Assembly (NCBI RefSeq): GCF_016756315.1
Contig: NZ_AP024235.1
Span: forward strand, 3,720,001-3,784,000
DNA length: 64,000 bases
Reading direction: 5' to 3'
DNA from: Alteromonas sp. KC3
GTDB lineage: Bacteria > Pseudomonadota > Gammaproteobacteria > Enterobacterales > Alteromonadaceae
Shown: one piece after another, positions 33,554-41,850 of the stretch
Numbering within the stretch: the first letter of the stretch is position 1
Layout of the letters: every line of letters starts with the position of its first letter
Made by a program: the position numbers and the translations under genes
The notes under the pieces: generated by a model
The model's database searches: none
Seen by the model: the letters and a program-made list of their open reading frames with translations, nothing else
Told to the model about the DNA's origin: nothing

Positions 33554-34546
33554 TTATCCTTGATTGAGCAGTTCAGAAAGTTCAATTAAAGCGGCATTTG
33601 CTCGAGAAATATAGTTTGCCATTACTAACGAGTGATTAGCTAACATACCAAAACCGCTTCCATTTAAAATCATTGGGCTATATACCGTTTGTTGAGTAGC
33701 CTCTAGCTCTCTAATAATTTGCTGCAGACTCACCAATGCATTTTTATCTTCTAGCACATCGTAAAACTCAATCTCTACTGCTTTTAAAAAGTGCAGTAGT
33801 GCCCATGTAGCGCCGCGCGCTTCATAGAAGTTATCATCTAATTTCCACCAACTTGTTTTTACAACACGCTGACTGGCTACCGGTGAAGATTGTCTTGCGT
33901 TGGCGTCACCAGCAAGGTCGGTATTAATGCGAGCAGATCCTACGCTGGCACTAAGCCTTTGTGAATAGCTACCTAGCCGCTTTTCCACTTGTTTAAGCCA
34001 TTCGCGCAAATTATCGGCACGTGTATAAAACTGACTGTCAGAATTACGCGTACTGGCAAGCTCATCGCGATATTGTTTTAACAACGCGATACCTTCAGCG
34101 TAACTGGACTCTGAAGAGGGTAACGCCCAGCTTTTGTGGTCCATATTAAATTTGGGATGTGCTTTGGTAAGATAAGGGTTTTCAATTGACTGTGATTGAG
34201 AACGGCTGAAGTCTTTACGCATTGATAACGCCAGGTCACGCACCATTTCAAGCGCACCAAACTCCCAAGCCGGCATGTTATCTAAGAAAAGTCCCGGTGG
34301 TGTAACGTCATTAGAAAGATAACCACCCGGTTTGTCGAGCAAGGTTTCTGATACATCAATCATTGTTGTGGTTAATGTGTAGCCAGCAATCTTCGTTGGA
34401 TTTTCAATTGACGAGTTTTTCTGTAAACGCTCTCTCACGTCATACGTATCGGGTGAAAAACTCCAATACCAACCAATAATCCAGAATACGACCAATATTA
34501 CCGCAGTGAAAATCGCGATCCATTTTGCGTTAATTGATTGTCTCAT
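33554..34546 (-). CDS. DUF2333-family inner-membrane protein
   Basis: A 330-residue protein with one N-terminal membrane helix (about 10-28, AIFTAVILVVFWIIGWYW) and a periplasmic domain. The blocks GGYLSNDVTPPG, NMPAWEFGAL and NPYLTKAHPKFN match DUF2333 as I know it. The remainder is helical. Function is unknown; the pairing with an outer-membrane barrel gene three bases downstream hints at a shared envelope role. Confidence 0.8.
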   Translation of the reverse strand: MRQSINAKWIAIFTAVILVVFWIIGWYWSFSPDTYDVRERLQKNSSIENPTKIAGYTLTTTMIDVSETLLDKPGGYLSNDVTPPGLFLDNMPAWEFGALEMVRDLALSMRKDFSRSQSQSIENPYLTKAHPKFNMDHKSWALPSSESSYAEGIALLKQYRDELASTRNSDSQFYTRADNLREWLKQVEKRLGSYSQRLSASVGSARINTDLAGDANARQSSPVASQRVVKTSWWKLDDNFYEARGATWALLHFLKAVEIEFYDVLEDKNALVSLQQIIRELEATQQTVYSPMILNGSGFGMLANHSLVMANYISRANAALIELSELLNQG

Positions 34547-34699
34547 ATCACACCAACCTTCCTTTTAAATGACATATAGCCGGCGTTCACCAGCTATATG
34601 ATTTTTTACTCTACCTGAAAAATGCGAAACCTTTATGACGGCTGCGTCTATAACATCATCTTTTACTACGTAAACACAACTTAATTTGGCTTATGTTTT

Positions 34700-35062
34700 C
34701 TATAAAGTATGGTGCATATTGTGACTATTTCGCTGCTTATACTGTGCAGAGTTACGGTTTTTCAGAGCATAAAGCGCAATACCAATAATGATAATGGGCC
34801 AAAACGCGCTGACGCCTACAACAAATAGTGCTAGTAAGCCCGCACCCAAACCAAGCACGATAGTACCTAATACGCTCACTGCCACGACAAAGCCCACCAC
34901 AACCAAAACCACACCTATAAGTGATAACACCGCTATGTTTTCCCATGGCCCTAACAATTCATCGGCCATGACGATATGCATTCCTAACCAGCTGTCTACT
35001 AAATTGCCTAAGCAGTTTACAAGAACAATGGCGATAACCACTGCAATCAAGAAATTTTTCAT
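34700..35062 (-). CDS. Small inner-membrane protein of the psp operon
   Basis: A 120-residue protein starting at MKNFLIAVV, with about three hydrophobic segments and a polar, His/Asn-rich C-terminus. The longer frame upstream is an extension into pspC; the ATG at 35062 overlaps the pspC stop by one base (TAATG). No family recognised with confidence. Context makes it an accessory membrane component of the phage-shock system, perhaps analogous to PspB/PspD or LiaI-type proteins. Confidence 0.7.
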   Translation of the reverse strand: MKNFLIAVVIAIVLVNCLGNLVDSWLGMHIVMADELLGPWENIAVLSLIGVVLVVVGFVVAVSVLGTIVLGLGAGLLALFVVGVSAFWPIIIIGIALYALKNRNSAQYKQRNSHNMHHTL

Positions 35063-35262
35063 TAGCCCATCCTCGGCAGAAGAATAACGGCAGCGATATA
35101 GGCAACCAGTGTAATTGGGGTAGCGACGAACAGGCTTACCACGGCCGCAGCTCTTACCCATACCGCGTCTATATCAAAGTAGCGTGCAACTCCTGCACAA
35201 ACACCCGAGATAACGCCTGAGTCTAAATCTCTATACATACGTTTTTGTGTTGGCATTTTCAT
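35062..35262 (-). CDS. pspC: PspC-family membrane protein
   Basis: A 66-residue PspC-domain protein with the signature SGVCAGVARYFDIDAVWVRA and one or two membrane helices. It is much shorter than E. coli PspC (119), lacking the C-terminal periplasmic part. I start at MKMPTQ because GGAG lies six bases before that ATG; the upstream GTG is an extension. It lies between pspA and a small membrane gene. PspC senses membrane stress and controls PspA in E. coli. Confidence 0.85.
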   Translation of the reverse strand: MKMPTQKRMYRDLDSGVISGVCAGVARYFDIDAVWVRAAAVVSLFVATPITLVAYIAAVILLPRMG

Positions 35263-35316
35263 GATTTTCTCCACTCTATTCTGTACTTTGCTAAATGCGG
35301 TTTACACTGGCTGGGG

Positions 35317-35338
35317 TAAGGTCGCTTAAGCGACCTTA
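35317..35338. promoter_or_regulatory. 22-bp perfect palindrome across the pspA stop codon
   Basis: TAAGGTCGCTT/AAGCGACCTTA is a perfect palindrome spanning the pspA stop codon (35326-35328). It would make a strong hairpin between pspA and pspC. The minus-strand sequence after it has no U-tract, so it is more likely a partial attenuator, RNase site or RNA stabiliser that lets PspA be made in excess over PspC. Confidence 0.55.
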
Positions 35339-35994
35339 TTCTTTTTAAGTTCAGCCAATTCTTTCTCAATTGCCTCATCGGCTTCCATTGCGTCAAACTG
35401 AGCTTGCAGTGACGTAGCTTCGTTTGTTTTCGTCAAATCGTAAGCATCAACTTGCGCTTCTAGATAATCGATACGTTGCTCGTAATTTTCAAAACGCGTC
35501 ATCGCATCATCAATCTTGCTTTCATGGTCTGCTTGCTTCACTTTAAGGCGGGTCTGCGCTGAATTTTTGCGCTGTACCAGTGTTTTCTGTTTTGCCTTTG
35601 CTTCAGCTAGTTTGCTATTAAGACGCGAAGTATCTTGCTGGATTTTCTCTACCGTCTCCGATAAATGTTTTTGCTGCTCTTCAAGTGACGCGAGCTTTGC
35701 AACGTACTTTTGCTTTTCGATAAGCGCAGCTTTAGCCAGGGTTTCTTTATCGCTGTTCATGGCAAGCTGGGCTTTATCTTGCCAACCATTAATTTCTTTT
35801 GTTGCTGCATCGATGTGGCGCGCTAGTGTTTTTTGTTGCGCGATATATCGCGCAGCATCAGTTCGCACTTCTACCAAGGTTTCTTCCATTTCCTGAATAA
35901 TCAAACGAATGATTTTTTCCGGATCCTCAGCCTTGTCTAGCATTGCGTTGATGTTGGCTTGAACAATATCGTTAATACGCGAAAACATACCCAT
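35326..35994 (-). CDS. pspA: Phage shock protein A (PspA/IM30)
   Basis: A 222-residue all-helical coiled-coil protein of the PspA/IM30/Vipp1 (ESCRT-III-like) family that oligomerises on damaged inner membranes. The N-terminal amphipathic helix (MGMFSRINDIVQANI) and the following LDKAEDPEKIIRLIIQEME are typical; Asp/Glu/Lys-rich helices follow to the end. GGAG eight bases upstream sets the start. It is the first gene of pspA-pspC-membrane protein, behind a predicted sigma-54 promoter. Confidence 0.93.
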   Translation of the reverse strand: MGMFSRINDIVQANINAMLDKAEDPEKIIRLIIQEMEETLVEVRTDAARYIAQQKTLARHIDAATKEINGWQDKAQLAMNSDKETLAKAALIEKQKYVAKLASLEEQQKHLSETVEKIQQDTSRLNSKLAEAKAKQKTLVQRKNSAQTRLKVKQADHESKIDDAMTRFENYEQRIDYLEAQVDAYDLTKTNEATSLQAQFDAMEADEAIEKELAELKKNKVA

Positions 35995-35999
35995 GATTA

Positions 36000-36395
36000 T
36001 TTCTCCGTTAAGAATGTTATTTGGTTACCAGCCCTGTACCACTGTCATATTGTGCTTCGCTGGATTTCCTACTGGATTCCCTATTACTATTACAATCAAC
36101 GTGCCAAATTATTAAACAATTGTTTTGTATGCATTTTTTCAAAAAATCACTTTTACAGAGGTAAATTCAAAACAAGCTAAACCTAATAATTGGTATTTTT
36201 AACCACTGACTTTGTGAATTTGACCACTACTGTGAATTAGCGGTCTTTACACCTAAGCATGAGTAAATAAAGTGCCATTACATCTAAGGGCGAGCTGTAA
36301 CCATCTTTGAAATTTTTCATTTCATCGACTCTGAATTGTCGGAGTGCGCTATACCCACTAGTGTGTTTGCTTTCTAATCAAGGAATGAAAAGGTA
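36000..36395. other. Intergenic region between divergent pspA and FG-GAP gene
   Basis: About 400 bases. The left half holds the sigma-54 promoter and the AAACAATTGTTT palindrome at 36114-36125. The right half is AT-rich with no recognised element; AAGG(A)ATGAAAAGG lies shortly before the FG-GAP gene start. No gene or RNA recognised. Confidence 0.6.
36091..36106 (-). promoter_or_regulatory. Sigma-54 promoter of the psp operon
   Basis: The minus strand reads TGGCACG-TTGA-TTGTA, a match to the sigma-54 consensus TGGCACG-N4-TTGCA with one change (C to T in the -12 element). As I recall it the E. coli pspA promoter has the same TTGTA variant. It lies about 97 bases before the pspA start. A palindrome AAACAATTGTTT lies just upstream and could be an activator site. 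No pspF-like activator gene is in the window. Confidence 0.7.
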
Positions 36396-37628
36396 ATGGA
36401 AAAACATCTCACAACCATTAGGCTCACTATTTGTGGTTTACTGCTACTCACCCCGAATAGTTTTGCACAGCCAATTAAAGTGGTCCCTGATGACGGTAAC
36501 TCTGAGGATTTTTTTGGTTACAGCGTTGCTATTGATAAAGAAATTGCCTTAGTCGGTGCATATAAAGCAGATTCAAGAGACAGTGAAGATGCGGGTGCTG
36601 CCTATATCTTTGCAAAAACAAAAGAGGGTTGGCAGCAGCAAGCCAAACTCATCGCCTCACCGCGCTATCCCCATGATACTTTGGGAGGAAACGTTGCGCT
36701 TAAACATGGTTTTGCACTTTTAGGGGCGAGAAATAGTGACGTCAAAAAGAAAAATGCCGGCGCAGTTTTCGTCTTCAAAAAAGAAAACGATACATGGAGC
36801 CAAACTCAAGTGTTAACGGCTGTTGATGCACGTGAAGACGATGCATATGGGCAGAGTATTGCACTAACTGAAAAATTTCTTGTGATTGGCGCGCCGCATA
36901 GCGATAGTTCGTACACCGATTCGGGTGCAGCTTACGTGTATAAAAAAGCGAATAATCAGTGGCAATTTCAAACCAAACTCACTGCAACCGACGGTGCTGA
37001 GGGTGACTTATTTGGCATAAGCGTTGCCATTGATGGCAATACGATCCTTGTGGGTGCTGATCTACACGATGCGAAAGCTGACAACGCAGGGGCCGCCTAT
37101 ACTTTTGTGTTCGATGACAATCAGTGGCATCAACAGGCGAAGTTACTTGCAAGCGATGGAGAGAAAACGGATATATTTGGCGTAAGAGTTGCGCTAAACG
37201 GAAATACCGCTTTAATTTCTGCGCGAAGAGGTGATATTGAAGGTGTTGGTATAGACGCTGGCTCCGCCTATATTTTTGAACGCTCCAATGGCGCATGGAA
37301 ACAGACAGATAAAATCACTGCACCTGATAGCCATGCCGATGACCGATTTGGTCGTGGCGTTGCATTAACAAGTAGTACGGCAATAATTAGTGCTATGCAC
37401 AGCGACGTAAGCGCAGTTAATCAAGGCGCGTTGTACATATATGAAAAGCAAAATGGACAATGGCGCTTTAAGTTCAAGACAGTAGCGAGTGATGCATCAG
37501 AAAATGATAGGTTCGGCTGGAATGTAGCCTTGCATGATCACATGGCCATCGTAGGTACGCCGCATAAGGATGACAATGGCGCTGAATCAGGAGCAGCTTA
37601 TATACTGGACGTAAAAAAAGCGCCCTAA
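36396..37628 (+). CDS. Secreted FG-GAP/beta-propeller repeat protein
   Basis: A 410-residue protein with a Sec signal peptide (cleavage after FAQ near 24), then about seven repeats of roughly 55 residues. Each has the pattern FG..VA....ALVGA..D......GAAYIF......W.....L..., as in FG-GAP integrin-alpha-like propellers. The repeats account for almost the whole mature protein. Calcium binding and a secreted or surface location are expected; no enzyme domain is present. Its stop codon lies in the loop of its own terminator. Confidence 0.85.
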   Translation: MEKHLTTIRLTICGLLLLTPNSFAQPIKVVPDDGNSEDFFGYSVAIDKEIALVGAYKADSRDSEDAGAAYIFAKTKEGWQQQAKLIASPRYPHDTLGGNVALKHGFALLGARNSDVKKKNAGAVFVFKKENDTWSQTQVLTAVDAREDDAYGQSIALTEKFLVIGAPHSDSSYTDSGAAYVYKKANNQWQFQTKLTATDGAEGDLFGISVAIDGNTILVGADLHDAKADNAGAAYTFVFDDNQWHQQAKLLASDGEKTDIFGVRVALNGNTALISARRGDIEGVGIDAGSAYIFERSNGAWKQTDKITAPDSHADDRFGRGVALTSSTAIISAMHSDVSAVNQGALYIYEKQNGQWRFKFKTVASDASENDRFGWNVALHDHMAIVGTPHKDDNGAESGAAYILDVKKAP

Positions 37629-37639
37629 GGCGCTTTTTT
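37613..37639. terminator. Bidirectional terminator containing the FG-GAP stop codon
   Basis: Stem AAAAAGCGCC / GGCGCTTTTT with loop CTAA. The TAA of the loop is the FG-GAP gene stop codon. A and T runs flank both sides. Confidence 0.9.
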
Positions 37640-37651
37640 ACAACAATGATG

Positions 37652-37939
37652 TTAGTCGGCATCTTCTTCATTTGATGAGCCTGCTGCGTCAGTACTCACT
37701 ACCAAGTCTGTTACGCTTACGCTACCTGACTTGCCGCTATTTTTGCCGTCTAATTCGAAGTGATAAGACGTATTGGCAACAGTTTGATAAACGTCTGCGC
37801 TTATCTCATTTGCAGTAACTGAAACCGCTGTTGTAACCATGTCAGTTAATAATGTTTGAAGCACTGACTCTTGCGCGCTCACTGCGCTGCTCATCATGCT
37901 TGCTGAAAGTAAAGTCGCTGCAATTAGTGAAGTTTTCAT
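37652..37939 (-). CDS. Small secreted hypothetical protein
   Basis: A 95-residue protein with a signal peptide (MKTSLIAATLLSASMMSSAVSA, cleavage after VSA near 22) and a Ser/Val/Asp-rich mature part ending in acidic residues (SNEEDAD). No family recognised. It converges on the FG-GAP gene across a shared terminator. Upstream region 37940-38132 holds nothing recognisable. Confidence 0.6.
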   Translation of the reverse strand: MKTSLIAATLLSASMMSSAVSAQESVLQTLLTDMVTTAVSVTANEISADVYQTVANTSYHFELDGKNSGKSGSVSVTDLVVSTDAAGSSNEEDAD

Positions 37940-38132
37940 AGTTTCCCTCGAACGTTAAGTCAGTGCAACAACACGTTGTCGTTGCGATACTTAGTAGTTA
38001 GCGAGAGACGTGCCAACATCAAAACAAATCGTTAAAATGTTGTTTTAAAAGAATTTATTAAAAATAAAATTGCCAGCGAGAGAAAAGAGCCAATAGTACA
38101 AATATTAAACTTTAGTCAAAAGCACTAATACT

Positions 38133-39149
38133 TTAGTCTTTTTGACCATTGTACTGTGCAACTTCTCTTTGTGCTTTTTCCACTGCATCTAATGCATTCA
38201 TTAAAAGATCAGGATCGGGAGACTTTCCTGTACCGTTTTGACTTAAGTAACGTCGCCAAATTCGTCCACCTGCTTGGCCCTGATAGAGCCCTAGCATGTG
38301 ACGCGCCACATGCCATGGCTTGAAATACGGATCGTCTTGACGTGCTATGTATTCTTGCATTTTCATAACTAGATCTCGACGAGAGATAATCTCACTGTGA
38401 TCATCGCCAAAAATAACGTTGTCGACATTGGCTAAAATGTAGGGATTAGCATAAACCTCACGCCCCATCATCACACCATCTACGTCGAGTAGTTGCGTTT
38501 TAGTTTCATCTAGCGTTTTAACACCACCATTGATACTAATAGAAAGTTCTGGTCTAGCTGCCTTCAGGCGATGTACGCGAGGATAATTTAGTGGTGGAAT
38601 TTCACGGTTTTCTTTTGGGCTTAACCCCTGTAGCCACGCTTTTCGCGCATGAACAATAAAAGTATCGCATCCTGCATCGGCTACCACATTGATGAAGCGC
38701 GAAAAATCCTCGTCTTCATCCATATCATCAATACCAATACGGCATTTAACGGTAACGGGAATATCGACTTCTTTTTGCATAGCGGCAACGCAATCAGCAA
38801 CGACTTCAGGTTGCGCCATGAGACACGCCCCGAAGCTGCCGTTTTTTACTCTGTCACTGGGACAACCAACGTTGATATTAACCTCATCATAGCCACGCTC
38901 TTGAGACAATATCGCACAGCGTGCCATGTCACTTGGATCGCTACCACCTAGTTGAACAGCGACAGGGTGCTCTTCGTTGTTAAAGCCAAGATAGTCACCC
39001 TTGCCATAAATAATGGCGCCAGTTGTAACCATCTCAGTGTAAAGCAAGGTGTGTTTAGTCATAAGACGCAAGAAATAGCGACAATGGCGATCTGTCCAAT
39101 CCAGCATTGGAGCGACAGATAACTTGCGATTTAAGGGAGTAATAGACAC
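38133..39149 (-). CDS. dusA: tRNA-dihydrouridine synthase A
   Basis: Flavoprotein that reduces specific uridines of tRNA (positions 20 and 20a in E. coli). At 338 residues it has the TIM-barrel motif VAPMLDWTD, the NINVGCPSDRVKNGSFGACLM block with catalytic Cys in GACLM, and KCRIGID and NGGVKTL phosphate-binding elements. I start at the GTG at 39149 because GAGG lies eight bases before it; a longer frame upstream has no ribosome site. Confidence 0.93.
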   Translation of the reverse strand: MSITPLNRKLSVAPMLDWTDRHCRYFLRLMTKHTLLYTEMVTTGAIIYGKGDYLGFNNEEHPVAVQLGGSDPSDMARCAILSQERGYDEVNINVGCPSDRVKNGSFGACLMAQPEVVADCVAAMQKEVDIPVTVKCRIGIDDMDEDEDFSRFINVVADAGCDTFIVHARKAWLQGLSPKENREIPPLNYPRVHRLKAARPELSISINGGVKTLDETKTQLLDVDGVMMGREVYANPYILANVDNVIFGDDHSEIISRRDLVMKMQEYIARQDDPYFKPWHVARHMLGLYQGQAGGRIWRRYLSQNGTGKSPDPDLLMNALDAVEKAQREVAQYNGQKD

Positions 39150-39528
39150 AACACAAACCTCAATAACAACGTAATACAAAAGCAAAGCGAAATGCAGCTA
39201 TAGCGCGTTTTCGCGAGCCGCGTATACTACCTATGTTCACTAAAAAAACAACGACGAGATTGTATATTTTCACCGCATTTATGTGCCACTAACTACTTCA
39301 ACTTCAACAGCTTGAACTTCTACCAGTACTTTAATGCTTTTTAAGTTTTACAACACGCTGAATCAAATGCATTTTTTCATTATTTGCGTATTTACTATTA
39401 ATATACTTTTTGAGTATTTCAAAGTTGCTCATTTACCGTTATTGTAGGAAAAAAAAGCAATGTGACTAGAATAACTACTGAAAGCCAAAGTAGCACCTAC
39501 ATCACGCCTTTCTCGCCGGAGATGATTT
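39150..39528 (+). other. Intergenic region upstream of the GTPase operon
   Basis: About 380 bases with an AT-rich stretch (TATTAATATACTTTTT near 39408-39423) that could hold the operon promoter. No clear -35/-10 pair could be assigned. The ribosome site GGAG precedes the first gene by seven bases. No gene, tRNA or repeat seen. Confidence 0.5.
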
Positions 39529-40071
39529 ATGGAAGACAAGAAGCAAAAGGATGCGAAAGCACCGACTCCTGCCGAGTCTGTTGAACAAACAGATGAACTA
39601 TCACAACTTAGAGAGATTCTTTTCGGTCAAACTAATCGCGCTTTTCGTGCTGATCTTTCGGCACTGGAAGCACGGGTAGAAGACAGTTTCAGTAAACTCA
39701 ATGCTCACCTTGACGTGCAATTTGCCCAAATTCGAAAACAAATAGACACTCAAGTAGCAGCGCTGACTGAACAGCTCACCAATGCAAATGACAATCATGG
39801 TAATGTGCAAGCTCACCTTCAAGAGACCACCGATAAACTGCAAAGCGAGCTGGAAATAGCTGAAACAACAGCAAAGAATGACAATGACGCACTTGAAGCG
39901 CATGTTGTTAAAGAGCTGGAGTCACTTGACAATTTGTTTACCAAGCGTCACCAGGAATTACTCGCTAAGTTGCAACAGGTTACCAGTGAACTATCTGAAA
40001 GTAAGACCGACAGAAAAACGCTGGCAAACTTGTTATCAACCATGGCGACAAACCTCGCTACAGACAGCTAA
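39529..40071 (+). CDS. Coiled-coil protein of the GTPase operon
   Basis: A 180-residue hydrophilic protein, with no signal peptide or membrane span. Almost all of it after residue 25 is predicted alpha-helical coiled coil, rich in Gln, Glu, Leu and Ala (for example LREILFGQTNRAF, then ALEARVEDSFSKL). It has no enzyme motif, so a scaffold, adaptor or effector is likely. It is the first of four genes; the next starts three bases after its stop. No family is recognised. Confidence 0.8.
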   Translation: MEDKKQKDAKAPTPAESVEQTDELSQLREILFGQTNRAFRADLSALEARVEDSFSKLNAHLDVQFAQIRKQIDTQVAALTEQLTNANDNHGNVQAHLQETTDKLQSELEIAETTAKNDNDALEAHVVKELESLDNLFTKRHQELLAKLQQVTSELSESKTDRKTLANLLSTMATNLATDS

Positions 40072-40074
40072 ATT

Positions 40075-41835
40075 ATGACAAGCAAGGTGCCATCACCTGA
40101 GCGCACAGATCACTCTCTTGATAGTGTAAGAGCACTACTTATTGGGAGAGACGACAAGTATATTGATGAAAAGCTGTCGCACAATGCAAAGCAATACGTT
40201 ACTGACGTAGTGTCCGAAGCACTATTGACACGTGAAAATAAAGACGGCTCAGTTAATAAAGTACTCGTACCGTTAGTTGAAAAATCGTTACACCGTTCAA
40301 TTGAAGCCAATAGTGAAAAAATTGTTGGTTCACTTTACCCTCTGGTGGGCACGCTAGTAAGAAAAGCGTTTGCTTCTTTTGTCATAGAGTTCGTTGAGCG
40401 CACGAACACGCTCATCGAAAACAGTCTAAGTCCAAGGAGCATATCGTGGCGATTTAAAGCCTGGCAATCGGGCGTGAGATATTCTGAATTTGTGGCTTCA
40501 CAAATTTATCAATATCAAGTTCAACAACTGCTCGTTATTCACAGAGAAACAGGTACGTTACTTCGCGGTTTGTCATCTGATCCTGAAAAAGAAAAAGATG
40601 CCGATCTTATTTCTTCGATGCTTGTAGCAATCAACGACTTTGTCGCAGATGCGTTCAGCCAAGGTAGTGATGCCACAGAAAACGAAATTGGTGAGATTAA
40701 AACGGGCGATTTTACCTTGCTTATCAAAATTGGCCCTCAGGCCATTTTGGTTGCAGCAGTTACTGGTGTAATTCCTCCTTCAATACGCCAGAAACTTCAG
40801 CTTACCCTAGAAGAATTTCATAAGTTCTATCAGCAACCACTGTCTCAATACAATGGCGACAACGCCCCCTTTGAAGGCGCTGAAACCATTCTGTCAGACT
40901 GTTTGGTAAGCGAGCGAAAAGAAGAGCAAAAGAAAAAGCCCAAACGCTTATTGGGAGGCGTGCTATTAATTGTTTTGGTAGGCGCACTGGTTGCGCTGTC
41001 AGCAATGCGTCTATCACTGAGTATCTTAAAAAGCGATATTGAAAGCCTTACTCCGCCCGATGGGATTTTAGTGGCAGACACATTTATTACTAACGGCAAA
41101 GTACACACTAAAATCCTCAGAGATCCTGCAGTTGAGAGTGTGAGTGAATGGCTAAGTGCCAACGATATCAATGCTGAAGACGTCAACATCATCGAAGAAC
41201 CTTTCGCCTCGCTGAAAGCGTCTGTTGTTGCCAAAAAGCTCTCTCAACTCGTTCGCCAATATCCTTTGAGTTCAAAAGAAACACTTTCGCTAATACACGA
41301 CAACGAAAGTGTTGGTATAAGCGGCAGCGTTTTTTCGTCAACGGCGGCACACCTTTCTCAGCAAATGGACGCCATACCAGGTATCGACAACCTCAGTATT
41401 GACATTGATGCACTTGAAGTCATACCTGTTATTGAGATAGACGATAGTACACTACAGCGAGCGGCGCTTGCCCGATTGGTAGATAAAATATCCTCACAAA
41501 GTGTCCCCTTTGCCACTAACCAAGAAGACATTTCTGCAGTACAGTTAGCTAAATTAGAGGCGCTAGCTAGTGACATTGTGCAGCTAGAAGTGTTAGCAGC
41601 GAAAACCAAGACGTTTATAAGTATTGTAGTATTAGGCGCCAGTGACAACTCAGGTTCTAGTGCACGTAATAAGGTGCTTAGTCGTAAGCGTGCCGACAAT
41701 GTGGTTAATACGCTAATTTCGTTTGGCGTTACAAGCGACACACTGATTGCCGTTAGTCTGGGCGAACTCCCATTAAAGAAACCATCAATGGGGCGCTCTG
41801 TTATGATTAACGTTTTGACATCCGATATACAGTAG
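40075..41835 (+). CDS. Single-span inner-membrane protein with C-terminal OmpA-like domain
   Basis: A 586-residue protein. Residues 1-288 are cytoplasmic. They include about 205-280 (GDFTLLIKIGPQAILVAAV, then IPPSIRQKL...FHKFYQQPL), which resembles a longin/roadblock-type module as found next to small GTPases. One membrane helix follows at about 292-315. The periplasmic part (about 316-586) ends in an OmpA-like domain (about 470-585) with the peptidoglycan-binding Asp and Arg (D524 in GASDNSG, R539 in SRKRAD). It would bridge cytoplasm and cell wall. The gene starts three bases after the coiled-coil gene and is followed within 15 bases by the GTPase gene. Confidence 0.85.
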   Translation: MTSKVPSPERTDHSLDSVRALLIGRDDKYIDEKLSHNAKQYVTDVVSEALLTRENKDGSVNKVLVPLVEKSLHRSIEANSEKIVGSLYPLVGTLVRKAFASFVIEFVERTNTLIENSLSPRSISWRFKAWQSGVRYSEFVASQIYQYQVQQLLVIHRETGTLLRGLSSDPEKEKDADLISSMLVAINDFVADAFSQGSDATENEIGEIKTGDFTLLIKIGPQAILVAAVTGVIPPSIRQKLQLTLEEFHKFYQQPLSQYNGDNAPFEGAETILSDCLVSERKEEQKKKPKRLLGGVLLIVLVGALVALSAMRLSLSILKSDIESLTPPDGILVADTFITNGKVHTKILRDPAVESVSEWLSANDINAEDVNIIEEPFASLKASVVAKKLSQLVRQYPLSSKETLSLIHDNESVGISGSVFSSTAAHLSQQMDAIPGIDNLSIDIDALEVIPVIEIDDSTLQRAALARLVDKISSQSVPFATNQEDISAVQLAKLEALASDIVQLEVLAAKTKTFISIVVLGASDNSGSSARNKVLSRKRADNVVNTLISFGVTSDTLIAVSLGELPLKKPSMGRSVMINVLTSDIQ

Positions 41836-41850
41836 TAAGGAAGCTTTCTC

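Noticed and set aside
34700..35161. 153-codon version of the small psp membrane protein
   Set aside because: The first 33 codons overlap pspC; the ATG at 35062 with TAATG overlap is a better start.
36250..36290. Second sigma-54-like site (TGGCAC then TTAC) on the minus strand
   Set aside because: The -12 G is missing and the distance to pspA is about 270 bases, so it was not called.
38133..39185. Longer dusA start at 39185
   Set aside because: No ribosome site; GTG at 39149 has GAGG eight bases before it.
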